From: Flavobacteriaceae bacterium MAR_2009_75
GTDB lineage: Bacteria > Bacteroidota > Bacteroidia > Flavobacteriales > Flavobacteriaceae
Assembly: GCA_002813285.1 (NCBI GenBank)
Contig: PHTZ01000001.1
Location: forward strand, 2,603,501-2,667,500
Reading direction: 5' to 3'
Length of the DNA stretch: 64,000 bases
Shown here: positions 44,768-54,352 of the stretch, piece by piece
Layout: every line of letters starts with the position of its first letter
How positions within the stretch are numbered: the first letter of the stretch is position 1
Program-made: the position numbers and the translations under genes
Notes under the pieces: model-generated
Database searches by the model: none
Seen by the model: the letters and a program-made list of their open reading frames with translations, nothing else
Told to the model about the DNA's origin: nothing

Positions 44768-45601
44768 ATGACAAATTACGAATTTAGGTATGCATCGCAC
44801 CCAGAGGATGCCAAAAAATACGGAACTGAAGAATTAAGAGAGCACTTTCTAATGGAAAATCTATTTCAAGATGATGCCATTAACCTTACCTATTCAATGT
44901 ATGATAGGTATATTGTGGGCGGTGCAAAACCAGTTGGCAAAGATTTAGTTCTAGAAACCATACCTTATCTGAAATCTGAGAATTTTCTAGATCGACGTGA
45001 ATTAGGTATCGTAAATGTAGGTGGCAAGGGTAGTGTTTCTGTAGACGGCACGGTATACGAACTCGATAAGAAAGAGGCGCTGTATGTAGGTAAGGGTGCC
45101 AAAGAAGTAATATTTAAGGCCAGCAGTTCAAAGTCTCTGTTCTATATCAATTCTGCACCCGCGCATCAAAGTTTCCCGACTACGAAAGTAGGCAAAGATA
45201 AGGCTGAAGTAATTGAATTGGGTGATGCCAAATATGCCAATAAGCGTATTCTCAATAAACTAATCGTAAACAGTATTGTCGAAACATGCCAATTGCAAAT
45301 GGGTATCACTGAATTGGTCGAAGGTAATGTTTGGAATACCATGCCCGCCCATACTCATGAAAGAAGAATGGAGGCTTATTTCTATTTTGATTTGGAGGAA
45401 GGTCAGACGGTGTGTCATTTTATGGGGCAGCCGCAGAATACACGTCATATATTCATGCAGGGTAACCAGGCAGTTCTCTCACCTGAATGGTCGATTCACT
45501 CAGGATCCGGTACGAGCAACTATTCCTTTATTTGGGGCATGGCAGGTGAAAACCTCGATTACAGTGATATGGATGTGTGCCCACCAAATGAATTAAAATA
45601 A
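44768..45601 (+). CDS. kduI: 5-keto-4-deoxyuronate isomerase (KduI)
   Basis: A 277-aa cupin enzyme that isomerises 4-deoxy-L-threo-5-hexosulose uronate to 2,5-diketo-3-deoxygluconate, downstream of unsaturated uronate release by GH105. The zinc site is visible as PAHTHERRMEAYFYF (His195, His197, Glu202) with a further His in PEWSIHSG near 243. Length matches E. coli KduI (278 aa). First gene of the operon; KduD, the next enzyme in the classical route, is not adjacent. Confidence 0.95.
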   Translation: MTNYEFRYASHPEDAKKYGTEELREHFLMENLFQDDAINLTYSMYDRYIVGGAKPVGKDLVLETIPYLKSENFLDRRELGIVNVGGKGSVSVDGTVYELDKKEALYVGKGAKEVIFKASSSKSLFYINSAPAHQSFPTTKVGKDKAEVIELGDAKYANKRILNKLIVNSIVETCQLQMGITELVEGNVWNTMPAHTHERRMEAYFYFDLEEGQTVCHFMGQPQNTRHIFMQGNQAVLSPEWSIHSGSGTSNYSFIWGMAGENLDYSDMDVCPPNELK

Positions 45602-45659
45602 GCTTAGTTCGAATAATTTTTGAAACTTTAAACAACTAACAATTCAATCTGATTTTTTC

Positions 45660-46700
45660 ATGAAAAAAGTAGTTACTTTCGGTGAGATAATGCTTCGCCT
45701 TGCCCCTCCGGAATTTTTAAGATTTTCACAGACCAATAGTTTTGATGTAGTGTATGGCGGGGGTGAATCTAATGTTGCCGTTTCGCTGGCAAACTATGGG
45801 GTGCCTGTAGATTTCGTTACTCGATTGCCTAAAAATGATATTGGTGAATGCGCAATGATGGAAATGCGTAAGAGAGGTGTAGGGGTAGATAAAATTATTT
45901 ATGGTGGCGACCGTTTAGGTATCTACTTTTTAGAGACCGGGGCAGTTAGTCGCGGTAGTAAAGTTGTCTATGATAGGGCACACTCTGCAATTGCGGAAAT
46001 CGGTCCGGGAATGATAGACTGGGATGCTGTTTTTGAAGGAGTCAAGTGGTTTCATTGGACGGGTATTACACCTGGCATCTCCCAAGGAGCTGCAGACGCA
46101 TGCCTCGAGGCGGTCAAAGCTGCAAGCGAGAAGGGCATCACCATCTCTACCGATTTGAACTACCGTGCCAAACTTTGGAATTATGGTGGTGACCGAGAGA
46201 AAATAATGACCGAACTTACTTCGTATTGTGATATTATCTTGGGTAACGAAGAAGATGCTGAAAAGCACTTTGGCATTCACCCCGAAGGCTTAGACGTGCA
46301 CAAGCATGGTCATGATGTGAAGGCCGAAGCTTTCTTGTCGGTATGTAAGCAAATGATGAAGAAATTCCCGAAGGCCAAAAAAGTCATTACTACCTTAAGA
46401 GGGTCTATTAGTGCTTCGCACAATACATGGGCCGGCGTACTTTACGACGGTGAAAAAATGTATGAGTCTCCGCAGTATCAGATTACCGATATCGTTGATC
46501 GTGTTGGAGGCGGTGATTCGTTTATGGGCGGACTCATTTACGGACTTTTACAATACCCTGATGATGACCAGAATGCCTTGAATTTTGCCGTAGCCGCATC
46601 TTGTTTAAAGCATACCATAAAAGGCGATGCGAATTTAGCAACGGTCTCAGAGGTCGAAAAACTCATGAGTGGTGATGCTTCTGGAAGGGTGGCTAGATAA
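45660..46700 (+). CDS. kdgK: 2-keto-3-deoxygluconate kinase (PfkB family)
   Basis: A 346-aa PfkB-type sugar kinase. The N-terminal VVTFGEIMLRLAPPEFLRF and YGGGESNVAVSLANYG fit KdgK proteins; the ATP/catalytic motif DRVGGGDSFMGGLIYGLL has the general-base Asp at 286. It phosphorylates KDG to KDPG. Located 58 nt after kduI and 45 nt before uxaB. An aldolase to cleave KDPG is not in the window. Confidence 0.9.
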   Translation: MKKVVTFGEIMLRLAPPEFLRFSQTNSFDVVYGGGESNVAVSLANYGVPVDFVTRLPKNDIGECAMMEMRKRGVGVDKIIYGGDRLGIYFLETGAVSRGSKVVYDRAHSAIAEIGPGMIDWDAVFEGVKWFHWTGITPGISQGAADACLEAVKAASEKGITISTDLNYRAKLWNYGGDREKIMTELTSYCDIILGNEEDAEKHFGIHPEGLDVHKHGHDVKAEAFLSVCKQMMKKFPKAKKVITTLRGSISASHNTWAGVLYDGEKMYESPQYQITDIVDRVGGGDSFMGGLIYGLLQYPDDDQNALNFAVAASCLKHTIKGDANLATVSEVEKLMSGDASGRVAR

Positions 46701-46745
46701 TTTTAAAATACAGTAGATAAATTCGAAGTGTAAATATTTAAGTAG

Positions 46746-48212
46746 ATGAAGAAGCTAAATAGAGCGAATAGCGGAACAAGTTCAAACTTGCCGATCAAGG
46801 TGATTCAGTTCGGCGAAGGTAATTTTCTTAGGGCATTCGTTGAATATGCCTTTCAAAAGTTGAACCAAGAAGTTGGGTTTGATGCCGGTATTGCCGTTGT
46901 ACAGCCTATCTCAAAAGGTATGGTTTCTGTCTTGAATTCTCAAGAGGGGCTTTATACTCTTTTTACGAAAGGAATTAAAGACGGTAATGAAGTCGAAGAG
47001 AAAGAACTTATCACGAATATCGTAAAGGGTATCGACCCCTATTTAAGTTTTGATGCTTATCTAAAGTTAGCTGAAGAAGAGAAATTAGAATTTATCATAT
47101 CAAACACAACAGAGGCGGGTATTGCCTTTGTAGAATCTGATACGATTGATATGGCCCCGCCGTCTTCATTTCCTGCGAAGTTAACAGTACTACTTCACCA
47201 TAGATTTAAATATTTTAATGGTGCAAAGGATAAGGCTTTGACCATTATTCCCTGTGAGTTGATCAATTACAATTCTGACACGCTAAAACAAGTTGTACTC
47301 GATTATATTGAATTGTGGAATTTATCCGAAGAGTTCAAGAATTGGGTAACATCGGCTTGCAGTTTTCACAATACTTTGGTGGATCGTATAGTACCAGGTT
47401 ACCCTAGAGATCAAATAGAAGAATACAACAAGCAATTAGATTATGAAGATAATCTGATTGTAAGTGCAGAAACCTTTTTTCTGTGGGTTATCGAAGGAGA
47501 TGAGGAGTTGAAGAAAAAATTGCCTTTTGACAAAACCGATTTAGATGTTAAGATCGTCAGCGATATGCAGCCCTTTAGAACCAGAAAAGTTCGTATTCTG
47601 AACGGTGCGCACACTTCTATGGTTCCATTTTCAATACTTTACGGTAATCAAACGGTAAAAGAAAGTGTTGACGAGAGTTTTACGGGTCCGTTTATCCGCA
47701 CTCTGGTGTTCGATGAAATCATTCCGACACTAGATATGGAAAAAGAGGAACTTGAGGCATTCGCTAGTGCGGTTTTTGACCGATTTAGAAATCCGTTCGT
47801 AAAGCATATGCTATCAAGTATTGCCCTGAACAGTATGTCAAAGTTTAAAGTAAGGGTTTTGCCAAGTTTGTTGGAATACATAAAACGAAAAAACAGCCTT
47901 CCGCTACATTTGGTGTATGCCTTTGCTTGCTTGATTCGCTTTTATAAAGGAACTTTCAATGGGAAAGACCTTCCTGTTAATGACGATGACGCAATTGTGG
48001 CCAACATGAAACGCATTTGGGAATCTAATTCATATAACAAGGTTGCTGAACAGGTTCTTCAAAATGAAGGTTACTGGGATGAAGATTTGACCCTTGTTTC
48101 AGGATTACAACATGCAGTATCGAAAGCCCTTGAATATATTGAAGAAGATGGTGTTCAAGGAGGATATATTAGATTTGAGAACGAATTCAAAACTACGAGT
48201 TATGCAAACTAA
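46746..48212 (+). CDS. uxaB: Tagaturonate reductase (altronate oxidoreductase)
   Basis: A 488-aa NAD-dependent polyol dehydrogenase-type enzyme. VIQFGEGNFLRAFVEYAF is the N-terminal nucleotide-binding start, FIISNTTEAGI is conserved, and KVRILNGAHTSMVPFSILYG holds the catalytic Lys/His region of UxaB-type proteins. It reduces D-tagaturonate to D-altronate in galacturonate catabolism. It overlaps uxaA by 11 nt, as expected for consecutive enzymes. Confidence 0.92.
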   Translation: MKKLNRANSGTSSNLPIKVIQFGEGNFLRAFVEYAFQKLNQEVGFDAGIAVVQPISKGMVSVLNSQEGLYTLFTKGIKDGNEVEEKELITNIVKGIDPYLSFDAYLKLAEEEKLEFIISNTTEAGIAFVESDTIDMAPPSSFPAKLTVLLHHRFKYFNGAKDKALTIIPCELINYNSDTLKQVVLDYIELWNLSEEFKNWVTSACSFHNTLVDRIVPGYPRDQIEEYNKQLDYEDNLIVSAETFFLWVIEGDEELKKKLPFDKTDLDVKIVSDMQPFRTRKVRILNGAHTSMVPFSILYGNQTVKESVDESFTGPFIRTLVFDEIIPTLDMEKEELEAFASAVFDRFRNPFVKHMLSSIALNSMSKFKVRVLPSLLEYIKRKNSLPLHLVYAFACLIRFYKGTFNGKDLPVNDDDAIVANMKRIWESNSYNKVAEQVLQNEGYWDEDLTLVSGLQHAVSKALEYIEEDGVQGGYIRFENEFKTTSYAN

Positions 48213-49818
48213 ATTGATAAAGGTTCAGCCCGAAGATAATGTGGCCATAGCCCTAGTTGACTTAATACAAGGTGATAGGGTCGAGTTCGAAGGTGAAGAG
48301 ATAATTATACTCTCAGACACAAAAGCCAAACACAAAATTACTTTGGTAGACCTTGCCGTAGATGATAAAATCTTCATGTATGGCGTTTTGGTAGGCAAGG
48401 CTGTTAGTGAAATTAAACGGGGAGATGCTCTCACTGTTGATAATGTAAAGCACCAGAGCAGTTCCGTTGAGAAGAAAACAGCGTCTATCTCTTGGAACGC
48501 TCCTGATGTTTCTAAATTTAAAGATAGAACCTTTATGGGTTACCACAGGCCTGACGGTCAGGTGGGTACGGCCAACGTTTGGCTATTTTTTCCTTTAGTC
48601 TTTTGTGAAAACAGAAATATAGAAGTTTTAAAAGATGTTTTTGAAAAAGAGCTTTCTATAGGTAAAGTCAATAAGCAAAGACATCTGTTAAGAAACCTTA
48701 TTAGTGGAAACTCGGCCACTAACGAGGTAGAAGCCGATGAGGAATCTCAACAGACTTTTGACAATATCGAAGTTAGGTTCATTACCCATCAGGGTGGTTG
48801 CGGTGGTATCAGGCAAGATTCTGAGACCTTGGCGAAGTTGTTGGCAGGTTATGTAAAAAACCCTAATGTAGCAGGTGCTACTGTTTTGAGTCTCGGTTGT
48901 CAAAACCTTCAGATTGAAATCTTGAAAAATGCACTTAGTGATATCGACCCAGATATGAAAAAACCGGTTCTGATATATGAACAGCAACAAATGGGTACGG
49001 TAGATGATATGCTGAATACTATCATTAAAGAATCTTTTGCCGGTATAAAAGAAGCTAATGGAATTCAGCGCCAACCGGCTCCGATATCTAAATTAAAAAT
49101 GGGTCTCGAATGTGGGGGATCTGATGGCTTTTCTGGTATTTCTGCAAATCCCGCTTTGGGTTATGCTTCCGATATTCTGGCAGCTGTAGGAGGATCGCCG
49201 ATTCTATCTGAATTTCCGGAGTTGTGTGGTGTAGAGCAAGAATTGGTCAATCGGTGCGTTAACGATGAAGATGCTGAAAGATTTATGAAATTGATGAAGG
49301 CCTATGAAGACGCGGCCGAAGCTTCAGGCTCGGGTTTTGATATGAATCCTTCCCCTGGTAATATAAAAGATGGATTGATTACCGATGCTATGAAATCGGC
49401 TGGTGCGGCCAAAAAAGGCGGAACTTCGCCAATCGAGGCAATTCTAGATTATGGTGAATATGTTACCAAGCCAGGCCTTAATTTGCTCTGTACCCCAGGA
49501 AACGATGTTGAAAGTACCACGGGTATGGTGGGTTCGGGAGCTAATATTGTAGTGTTTACAACAGGCTTGGGCACCCCTACAGGTAACCCTATCGCTCCGG
49601 TTTTAAAGGTGTCTTCCAATACAGTTTTGGCCGAGCGTATGCCCGACATCATCGATATAGATACGGGGGCTGTGGTTCGAGGTGAAAAATCCATACCCGA
49701 GATGGGCGAAGAGATTTTAGAATACGTAATCAAGGTGGCGAGCGGTGAGATTATGGCGAAAGCCGATATATTGAACCAGAACGACTTTATACCTTGGAAA
49801 AGAGGAGTTTCTTTATAG
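48202..49818 (+). CDS. uxaA: Altronate dehydratase
   Basis: The start at 48202 (MQTKLIKVQPEDNVAIAL) matches the usual UxaA N-terminus and overlaps uxaB by 11 nt; an upstream frame opening is inside uxaB. The 538-aa protein has the N-terminal SAF domain (about 1-95) and the large C-terminal dehydratase domain with THQGGCGGIRQD, LGCQNLQIE, LECGGSDGFSGISANPALG and LCTPGNDVESTTGMVGSG. It dehydrates D-altronate to KDG, the substrate of KdgK. The tagaturonate-forming isomerase UxaC is not in the window. Ends 13 nt from the convergent lacI-type gene. Confidence 0.93.
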   Translation: MQTKLIKVQPEDNVAIALVDLIQGDRVEFEGEEIIILSDTKAKHKITLVDLAVDDKIFMYGVLVGKAVSEIKRGDALTVDNVKHQSSSVEKKTASISWNAPDVSKFKDRTFMGYHRPDGQVGTANVWLFFPLVFCENRNIEVLKDVFEKELSIGKVNKQRHLLRNLISGNSATNEVEADEESQQTFDNIEVRFITHQGGCGGIRQDSETLAKLLAGYVKNPNVAGATVLSLGCQNLQIEILKNALSDIDPDMKKPVLIYEQQQMGTVDDMLNTIIKESFAGIKEANGIQRQPAPISKLKMGLECGGSDGFSGISANPALGYASDILAAVGGSPILSEFPELCGVEQELVNRCVNDEDAERFMKLMKAYEDAAEASGSGFDMNPSPGNIKDGLITDAMKSAGAAKKGGTSPIEAILDYGEYVTKPGLNLLCTPGNDVESTTGMVGSGANIVVFTTGLGTPTGNPIAPVLKVSSNTVLAERMPDIIDIDTGAVVRGEKSIPEMGEEILEYVIKVASGEIMAKADILNQNDFIPWKRGVSL

Positions 49819-49831
49819 ATGGATGAACAAC

Positions 49832-50857
49832 TTATTGATTATCCCTTTTTAAAGAAGATTTTCTAATTTCTAGGGTTGGGCTGAGAACTACATTTTTTTC
49901 TATTTTGACATCATCCGAATCTATTTGTTCCAAGAAAACCTTGGCAGCTGTTTTGCCCATTAATAGGGGAGACTGGTCTACCGAAGATATGGGAAGCTCC
50001 ATAAATTGTGTGAATGGCTCGTTGCTGAAACCAACAACACAAAAATCGTCTGGTATGGTTTTGCCGATTTCCTTTAAGTATTGAATTGCACCTAACGCCC
50101 CAAGGTCGGTCGCTGAGAATATGGCATCGGGGGGTTCCGGTAAACTCATTAATTTCTTGGCGGCATCGATACCGGCTACAATTTCACTCTGTAGACCAAT
50201 CACGTAATCAGGGTTGAAATCAATACCATGCTCCGAAAGGGCCTGTTTATAGCCTGCCAAACGGTTCTGATAGATGAGCAGCGCCAAATCAATGGTCATA
50301 TGGGCTATTTTGGTACATCCTTGTGCGATAAGATGCTGAGTTGCTTTGTACGCTCCTTGAAAGTCGTCTAAGGTAACCGAGCTACCTCCTTTAATATCTT
50401 TCTTGCGGTCGAAAAATATCAGGGGTACATTTTTCTTTAAGACCTGAATAAGATGCTCATTGCTGTTTGTTTGTCGCGATACCGATATTAGAATGCCGTC
50501 TACTTGAGCATTCAGAAGGTTCTGTACTACATCAATTTCTTTGTTCGCTTTCTCATGGGTTTGGGTTATAATAACATTGTACCCTTTCGGATTGAGTTCT
50601 TCTTCTATGCCTCTAATTACCGTTGAGAAAAAATTTCTATTAATATAGGGTAGCACCACTCCTACATTTTTACTCTTACCGCTTTTGAGTGCCTGGGCAA
50701 CTCTATTTTGTTTATAATTGAGCCTTTTGGCGGTCGCCATAACCAATTTCTTGGTATCAGCGCTAATTCTTGGATTGTCATTTAGGGCTCTAGATACTGT
50801 TGCAGCGGTGATATTTAGTTCTTTGGCAATATCATAGATGGTGGTCTTTTTTTTCAT
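49832..50857 (-). CDS. LacI-family transcriptional regulator
   Basis: A 341-aa regulator: helix-turn-helix at residues 4-50 (TIYDIAKELNITAATVSRAL), hinge helix (RVAQALKSGKSK), then a periplasmic-binding-like effector domain (VGVVLPYINRNFFSTVIRGI, ADLGALGAIQYLKEIG-like segment, VVGFSNEPFTQF). It is convergent with the uronate operon and divergent from SusCD pair 3. Copies of GTAATCGATTAC near its own promoter and five others are its likely operators, making it a local uronate-responsive repressor. The effector, perhaps KDG or a precursor, is inferred. Confidence 0.92.
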   Translation of the reverse strand: MKKKTTIYDIAKELNITAATVSRALNDNPRISADTKKLVMATAKRLNYKQNRVAQALKSGKSKNVGVVLPYINRNFFSTVIRGIEEELNPKGYNVIITQTHEKANKEIDVVQNLLNAQVDGILISVSRQTNSNEHLIQVLKKNVPLIFFDRKKDIKGGSSVTLDDFQGAYKATQHLIAQGCTKIAHMTIDLALLIYQNRLAGYKQALSEHGIDFNPDYVIGLQSEIVAGIDAAKKLMSLPEPPDAIFSATDLGALGAIQYLKEIGKTIPDDFCVVGFSNEPFTQFMELPISSVDQSPLLMGKTAAKVFLEQIDSDDVKIEKNVVLSPTLEIRKSSLKRDNQ

Positions 50858-50898
50858 TTAGCACTTATTGTGTACAATGGGTCGAAATATATATCCGG

Positions 50899-50934
50899 CA
50901 AATATAAACTAAAGTTAGTAGCGTTATCGATTGC
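50899..50934 (-). promoter_or_regulatory. lacI-type gene promoter and nearby operator
   Basis: The minus strand reads TATATTTG (50906-50899), an exact -7 box, 42 nt before the start codon. GTTATCGATTGC (50923-50934), a 10/12 match to the palindrome, lies 16 nt upstream, in the -33 to -7 spacer zone. Autoregulation is suggested. The remaining intergenic sequence up to 51098 shows no gene. Confidence 0.5.
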
Positions 50935-51098
50935 ATTATGCTTGCAAAGTAGATACAATTAGCGAATTTTCGGATAAAACGTTTTGAGATAGATAAATAT
51001 AGACTAATTCAGTAATCGAATTTATACTATTTAGGGTGATAATTTGTTAAAATACTATTTTGAATCAAAAATTTAACATGAAGTTTACAAATTTTTAG

Positions 51099-51119
51099 TA
51101 ATATTGAGCAATCGATTAC
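51099..51119 (+). promoter_or_regulatory. Promoter and LacI-type operator of SusCD pair 3
   Basis: TAATATTG (51099-51106), 7/8 to the -7 box, is followed after one nt by GCAATCGATTAC (51108-51119), 11/12 to the palindrome. The transcript would have a leader of about 90 nt before the ATG at 51203. Confidence 0.65.
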
Positions 51120-51202
51120 ATAGTATAGGTACGAAGTTTATGACTTCATCGATTATTATTGAAAATCGCCAAGTTGCAAAATCGACATTTAAAATTCTAA
51201 GT

Positions 51203-54200
51203 ATGAAAACCAAAAACAAAAACAAACTTCATCTCCTGTTTTTAGTACTGTTACTGTCCGCGCCGATATATGCGCAAAATTCACTGAACGTAAGTGGTAC
51301 TGTTTCTGACGAAAGTGGAGTGCCCTTGCCAGGTGTTACCGTGTTGGTCAAAAACACAACAAACGGTACAGCTTCAGATTTTGACGGTAACTATAGTATT
51401 AATGCCAATTCGGATGCTGTCTTGGTATATAGCTATATCGGGTATAAGACCCAAGAAGTTGCGGTGAACGGTCAAACTACCATCAATACAGTTATGGTAG
51501 AAGATGCCAGTGAACTTGACGAGGTCGTAGTGGTTGGCTACGGTACTCAGAAAAAGAGTGATTTAACGGGGTCGGTCGCCTCTGTATCCGCCGAGGAGCT
51601 TAATTCGCAACCTATAACCTCTATGGAGCAGGGCTTGCAAGGAAGAATAGCCGGTGTCAACATCACAAATAATTCATCTGCTCCGGGTGGTGGTATTAGT
51701 GTAAAGATTAGAGGTACAACCTCAATTCTGAACGGTAATGAACCTTTATATGTGATTGACGGTTTTCCTGTCACGGGACAATCTCAATTCTCTACAAGCG
51801 CCGGAAGAGGTCAAGATAGTAGTACGGGTACTGATTATACGGTGAACCAAAACCCATTAGCTTCATTAAACCCTTCCGATATTCAGTCTATTGAAGTACT
51901 TAAAGATGCCTCAGCTGCGGCCATTTACGGTGTTCGTGGTGCCAATGGTGTAATACTTATTACCACCAAGAGAGGGCAGCAGGGTGCTCCGAGAATTTCT
52001 TATAATGGGTATGGCGGTATACAGTCGGTATCGAATAAGATAGATATGCTCAATGCCCAAGAGTATCAGAATATATATAATGAAACTGCTGCAAACAGTA
52101 ACGACCCTGTAGTTTTTACTGATGCTCCGGCAAACGATACCGATTGGCAAGATGAGATCTTCAGAAGTGCTTTGATTCAGAATCATCAAGTCGGTGTAAA
52201 TGGAGGTACCGAAGCCGTTCAATATAATTTATCCGGAAGTGTTTTTGAACAAGAGGGTATAATCAAAGGTTCTGACTTTACCAGGTATTCGCTAAGAACC
52301 AACCTTGATATTCAGGCAAGCAAAAAATTCAAGATAGGTACTTCGTTAAATATTTCGAGGGCTATAAATAATGCTGCTGAGACAGAAGGCGAGGCCACCA
52401 ATAGTATAACTGCCCTTGCCCTATCGACCTCTCCGATACTACCTATTTACCAACCAGATGGTACGTATTCAAGTAACAGGTTCGTAGTAAACGCTCCAGA
52501 TGCGCAAGGTAGTTTAAACCCTGTCGCATTTATAAACGAATTTTCAGATAAGAGTGTGAATACCCGTATTTTGGGTACCTTATACGGAGAATATGATTTG
52601 ATCAAAGATTTAAAATTCAGGGTAAGTGTTGGGGCCGATATCGAAAATCGAGACCGACATGTTTATAGAACCTCAAAATTCAATAACGAAAACCCCCTTA
52701 ATTCAGCTGATGTAAGTTCTGTCAATAGAAGTTCGCTGTTAAACGAAAATACGCTTAACTACAACAAAACTTTTGGAAATCATAACCTGCAGTTGTTGGG
52801 CGGATTTACTTTACAGCAAGAGACCGAGGAGTTCAGACTGATATCAGGTAGAGGTTTTGCCACTGATATTACCGGACCCTACGATTTGGGCGGAGGCTCT
52901 GTTGTGCCCTCAGTTGATTCTAGATACGCCGAATTCAGTATCGTTTCATTTCTAGGTAGGGTAAACTACAATTATGATGATCGATACTTGATTACGGTAA
53001 CTGGTCGTCGAGATGGTTCATCAAAGTTCGCAGCAGATAACAAATGGGCCTTTTTTCCTTCTGCGGCTCTGGCATGGAGAATCTCTAATGAGTCTTTCAT
53101 GTCTGAATCGACATTTTTCGACAACTTAAAGTTTCGGGCAGGTTGGGGTCAGGTAGGTAATCAAGAATTACCAACGTACAGATCGTTGGCACTTTTGCAA
53201 TCTGCCCCGTACAATTTTGGTGATGGCACTACCGTAAATGGGTTTTCACCCCTTCGCGTACCAGTGCCCGATTTGACCTGGGAAATAACTAGCCAGGCCA
53301 ACTTTGGTTTAGACGCTTCCATTCTTAGAGGTAGGCTAAATGCTACTTTTGATTACTACATCAAAAAGACAGAAGATTTGTTGCTCGAGGTTCGTTTGCC
53401 TGAAACTTCGGGAATCATTGATCCCTCTGTACAGAACTTAGGTGAAATGGAAAATATCGGATGGGAACTTTCTATGGACGGGACAATCATAAATACAGAC
53501 AATTTTGGCTGGAATGTTGGTTTTAACCTCTCAGGAAACAAGAATGAGGTTACTTCTTTAGGTAGTCCAGATGAAGTGGGTGATGGAGACCAGTCCTATG
53601 AAATTGCTCAGCCTACATTTGCCGGATCAACGCCAAGATCATACGTTTCGGTCGGAGAGCCTACCGGAGTATTCTTTGGGTATAAAACCGATGGTCTGTA
53701 CCGCAGTCAAGCAGAAGCCGATGCAGGGCAGACACTTCAAAATGGTGTGCTACCCGGTATGGTACGTTATGTAGATGTTAATGGCGATAACGTGCTAGAT
53801 AGTAATGACAGAACCGTTTTGGGAAGTCCGCATCCAGACTTACTTTATGGATTCAATACAAGTTTTACGTATAAAAATTTAGAATTAAGAACATTTTTCC
53901 AAGGACAAAAAGGAGGATTGGTCTATAATGCCATGAGAAGGTTCAATACCTCCGTAACAAGGGGGCAGAACGTATTGAGCGAGCGGGCCGACTATTGGAC
54001 TCCGCAAAACACCGATGCAGTGTGGCCAACACCTTATCAAAACTCACCTTTAGTAGGAGGCTCAGGAAATATTGGTGAATCTGACTTTTTCCTAGAAGAT
54101 GCAAGCTATTTGAGAATGCGTGAAATTACGCTCACCTATAATTTTCCGGAAGGTTTTCTTGGCAATGTAGGGGGGGCAATATATGTAACCGGACAAAACC

Positions 54201-54337
54201 TGATAACAATAACCGATTATTTGGGGTATAACCCTGACACGAACGGTCGGGCCAATGTAAGAGGCTCTTTCGGTTGGGACATCAGCTCCTATCCGCTGGC
54301 AAAAACGGTATTAATGGGATTGAAACTTGACTTCTAA
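51203..54337 (+). CDS. SusC-type TonB-dependent receptor (pair 3)
   Basis: The start at 51203 (MKTKNKNKLHLLF) places the signal peptide (ending IYAQN) at the N-terminus, 1044 aa; a TTG-opened extension upstream would run through the operator and is rejected. Regulatory-like domain LNVSGTVSDESGVPLPGVTV, LDEVVVVGYGTQKKSDLTGSV, plug with LYVIDGFPV and LKDASAAAIYGVRGANGV, and a barrel ending in GLKLDF. It imports a glycan with the SusD partner 15 nt downstream. The operator at its promoter couples it to the uronate operon. Confidence 0.95.
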   Translation: MKTKNKNKLHLLFLVLLLSAPIYAQNSLNVSGTVSDESGVPLPGVTVLVKNTTNGTASDFDGNYSINANSDAVLVYSYIGYKTQEVAVNGQTTINTVMVEDASELDEVVVVGYGTQKKSDLTGSVASVSAEELNSQPITSMEQGLQGRIAGVNITNNSSAPGGGISVKIRGTTSILNGNEPLYVIDGFPVTGQSQFSTSAGRGQDSSTGTDYTVNQNPLASLNPSDIQSIEVLKDASAAAIYGVRGANGVILITTKRGQQGAPRISYNGYGGIQSVSNKIDMLNAQEYQNIYNETAANSNDPVVFTDAPANDTDWQDEIFRSALIQNHQVGVNGGTEAVQYNLSGSVFEQEGIIKGSDFTRYSLRTNLDIQASKKFKIGTSLNISRAINNAAETEGEATNSITALALSTSPILPIYQPDGTYSSNRFVVNAPDAQGSLNPVAFINEFSDKSVNTRILGTLYGEYDLIKDLKFRVSVGADIENRDRHVYRTSKFNNENPLNSADVSSVNRSSLLNENTLNYNKTFGNHNLQLLGGFTLQQETEEFRLISGRGFATDITGPYDLGGGSVVPSVDSRYAEFSIVSFLGRVNYNYDDRYLITVTGRRDGSSKFAADNKWAFFPSAALAWRISNESFMSESTFFDNLKFRAGWGQVGNQELPTYRSLALLQSAPYNFGDGTTVNGFSPLRVPVPDLTWEITSQANFGLDASILRGRLNATFDYYIKKTEDLLLEVRLPETSGIIDPSVQNLGEMENIGWELSMDGTIINTDNFGWNVGFNLSGNKNEVTSLGSPDEVGDGDQSYEIAQPTFAGSTPRSYVSVGEPTGVFFGYKTDGLYRSQAEADAGQTLQNGVLPGMVRYVDVNGDNVLDSNDRTVLGSPHPDLLYGFNTSFTYKNLELRTFFQGQKGGLVYNAMRRFNTSVTRGQNVLSERADYWTPQNTDAVWPTPYQNSPLVGGSGNIGESDFFLEDASYLRMREITLTYNFPEGFLGNVGGAIYVTGQNLITITDYLGYNPDTNGRANVRGSFGWDISSYPLAKTVLMGLKLDF

Positions 54338-54352
54338 TAAAAAATTAATAAA

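Noticed and set aside
51104-51202. TTG-initiated N-terminal extension of SusC pair 3
   Set aside because: It runs through the LacI-type operator and the presumed transcription start. The ATG at 51203 gives a proper signal peptide.
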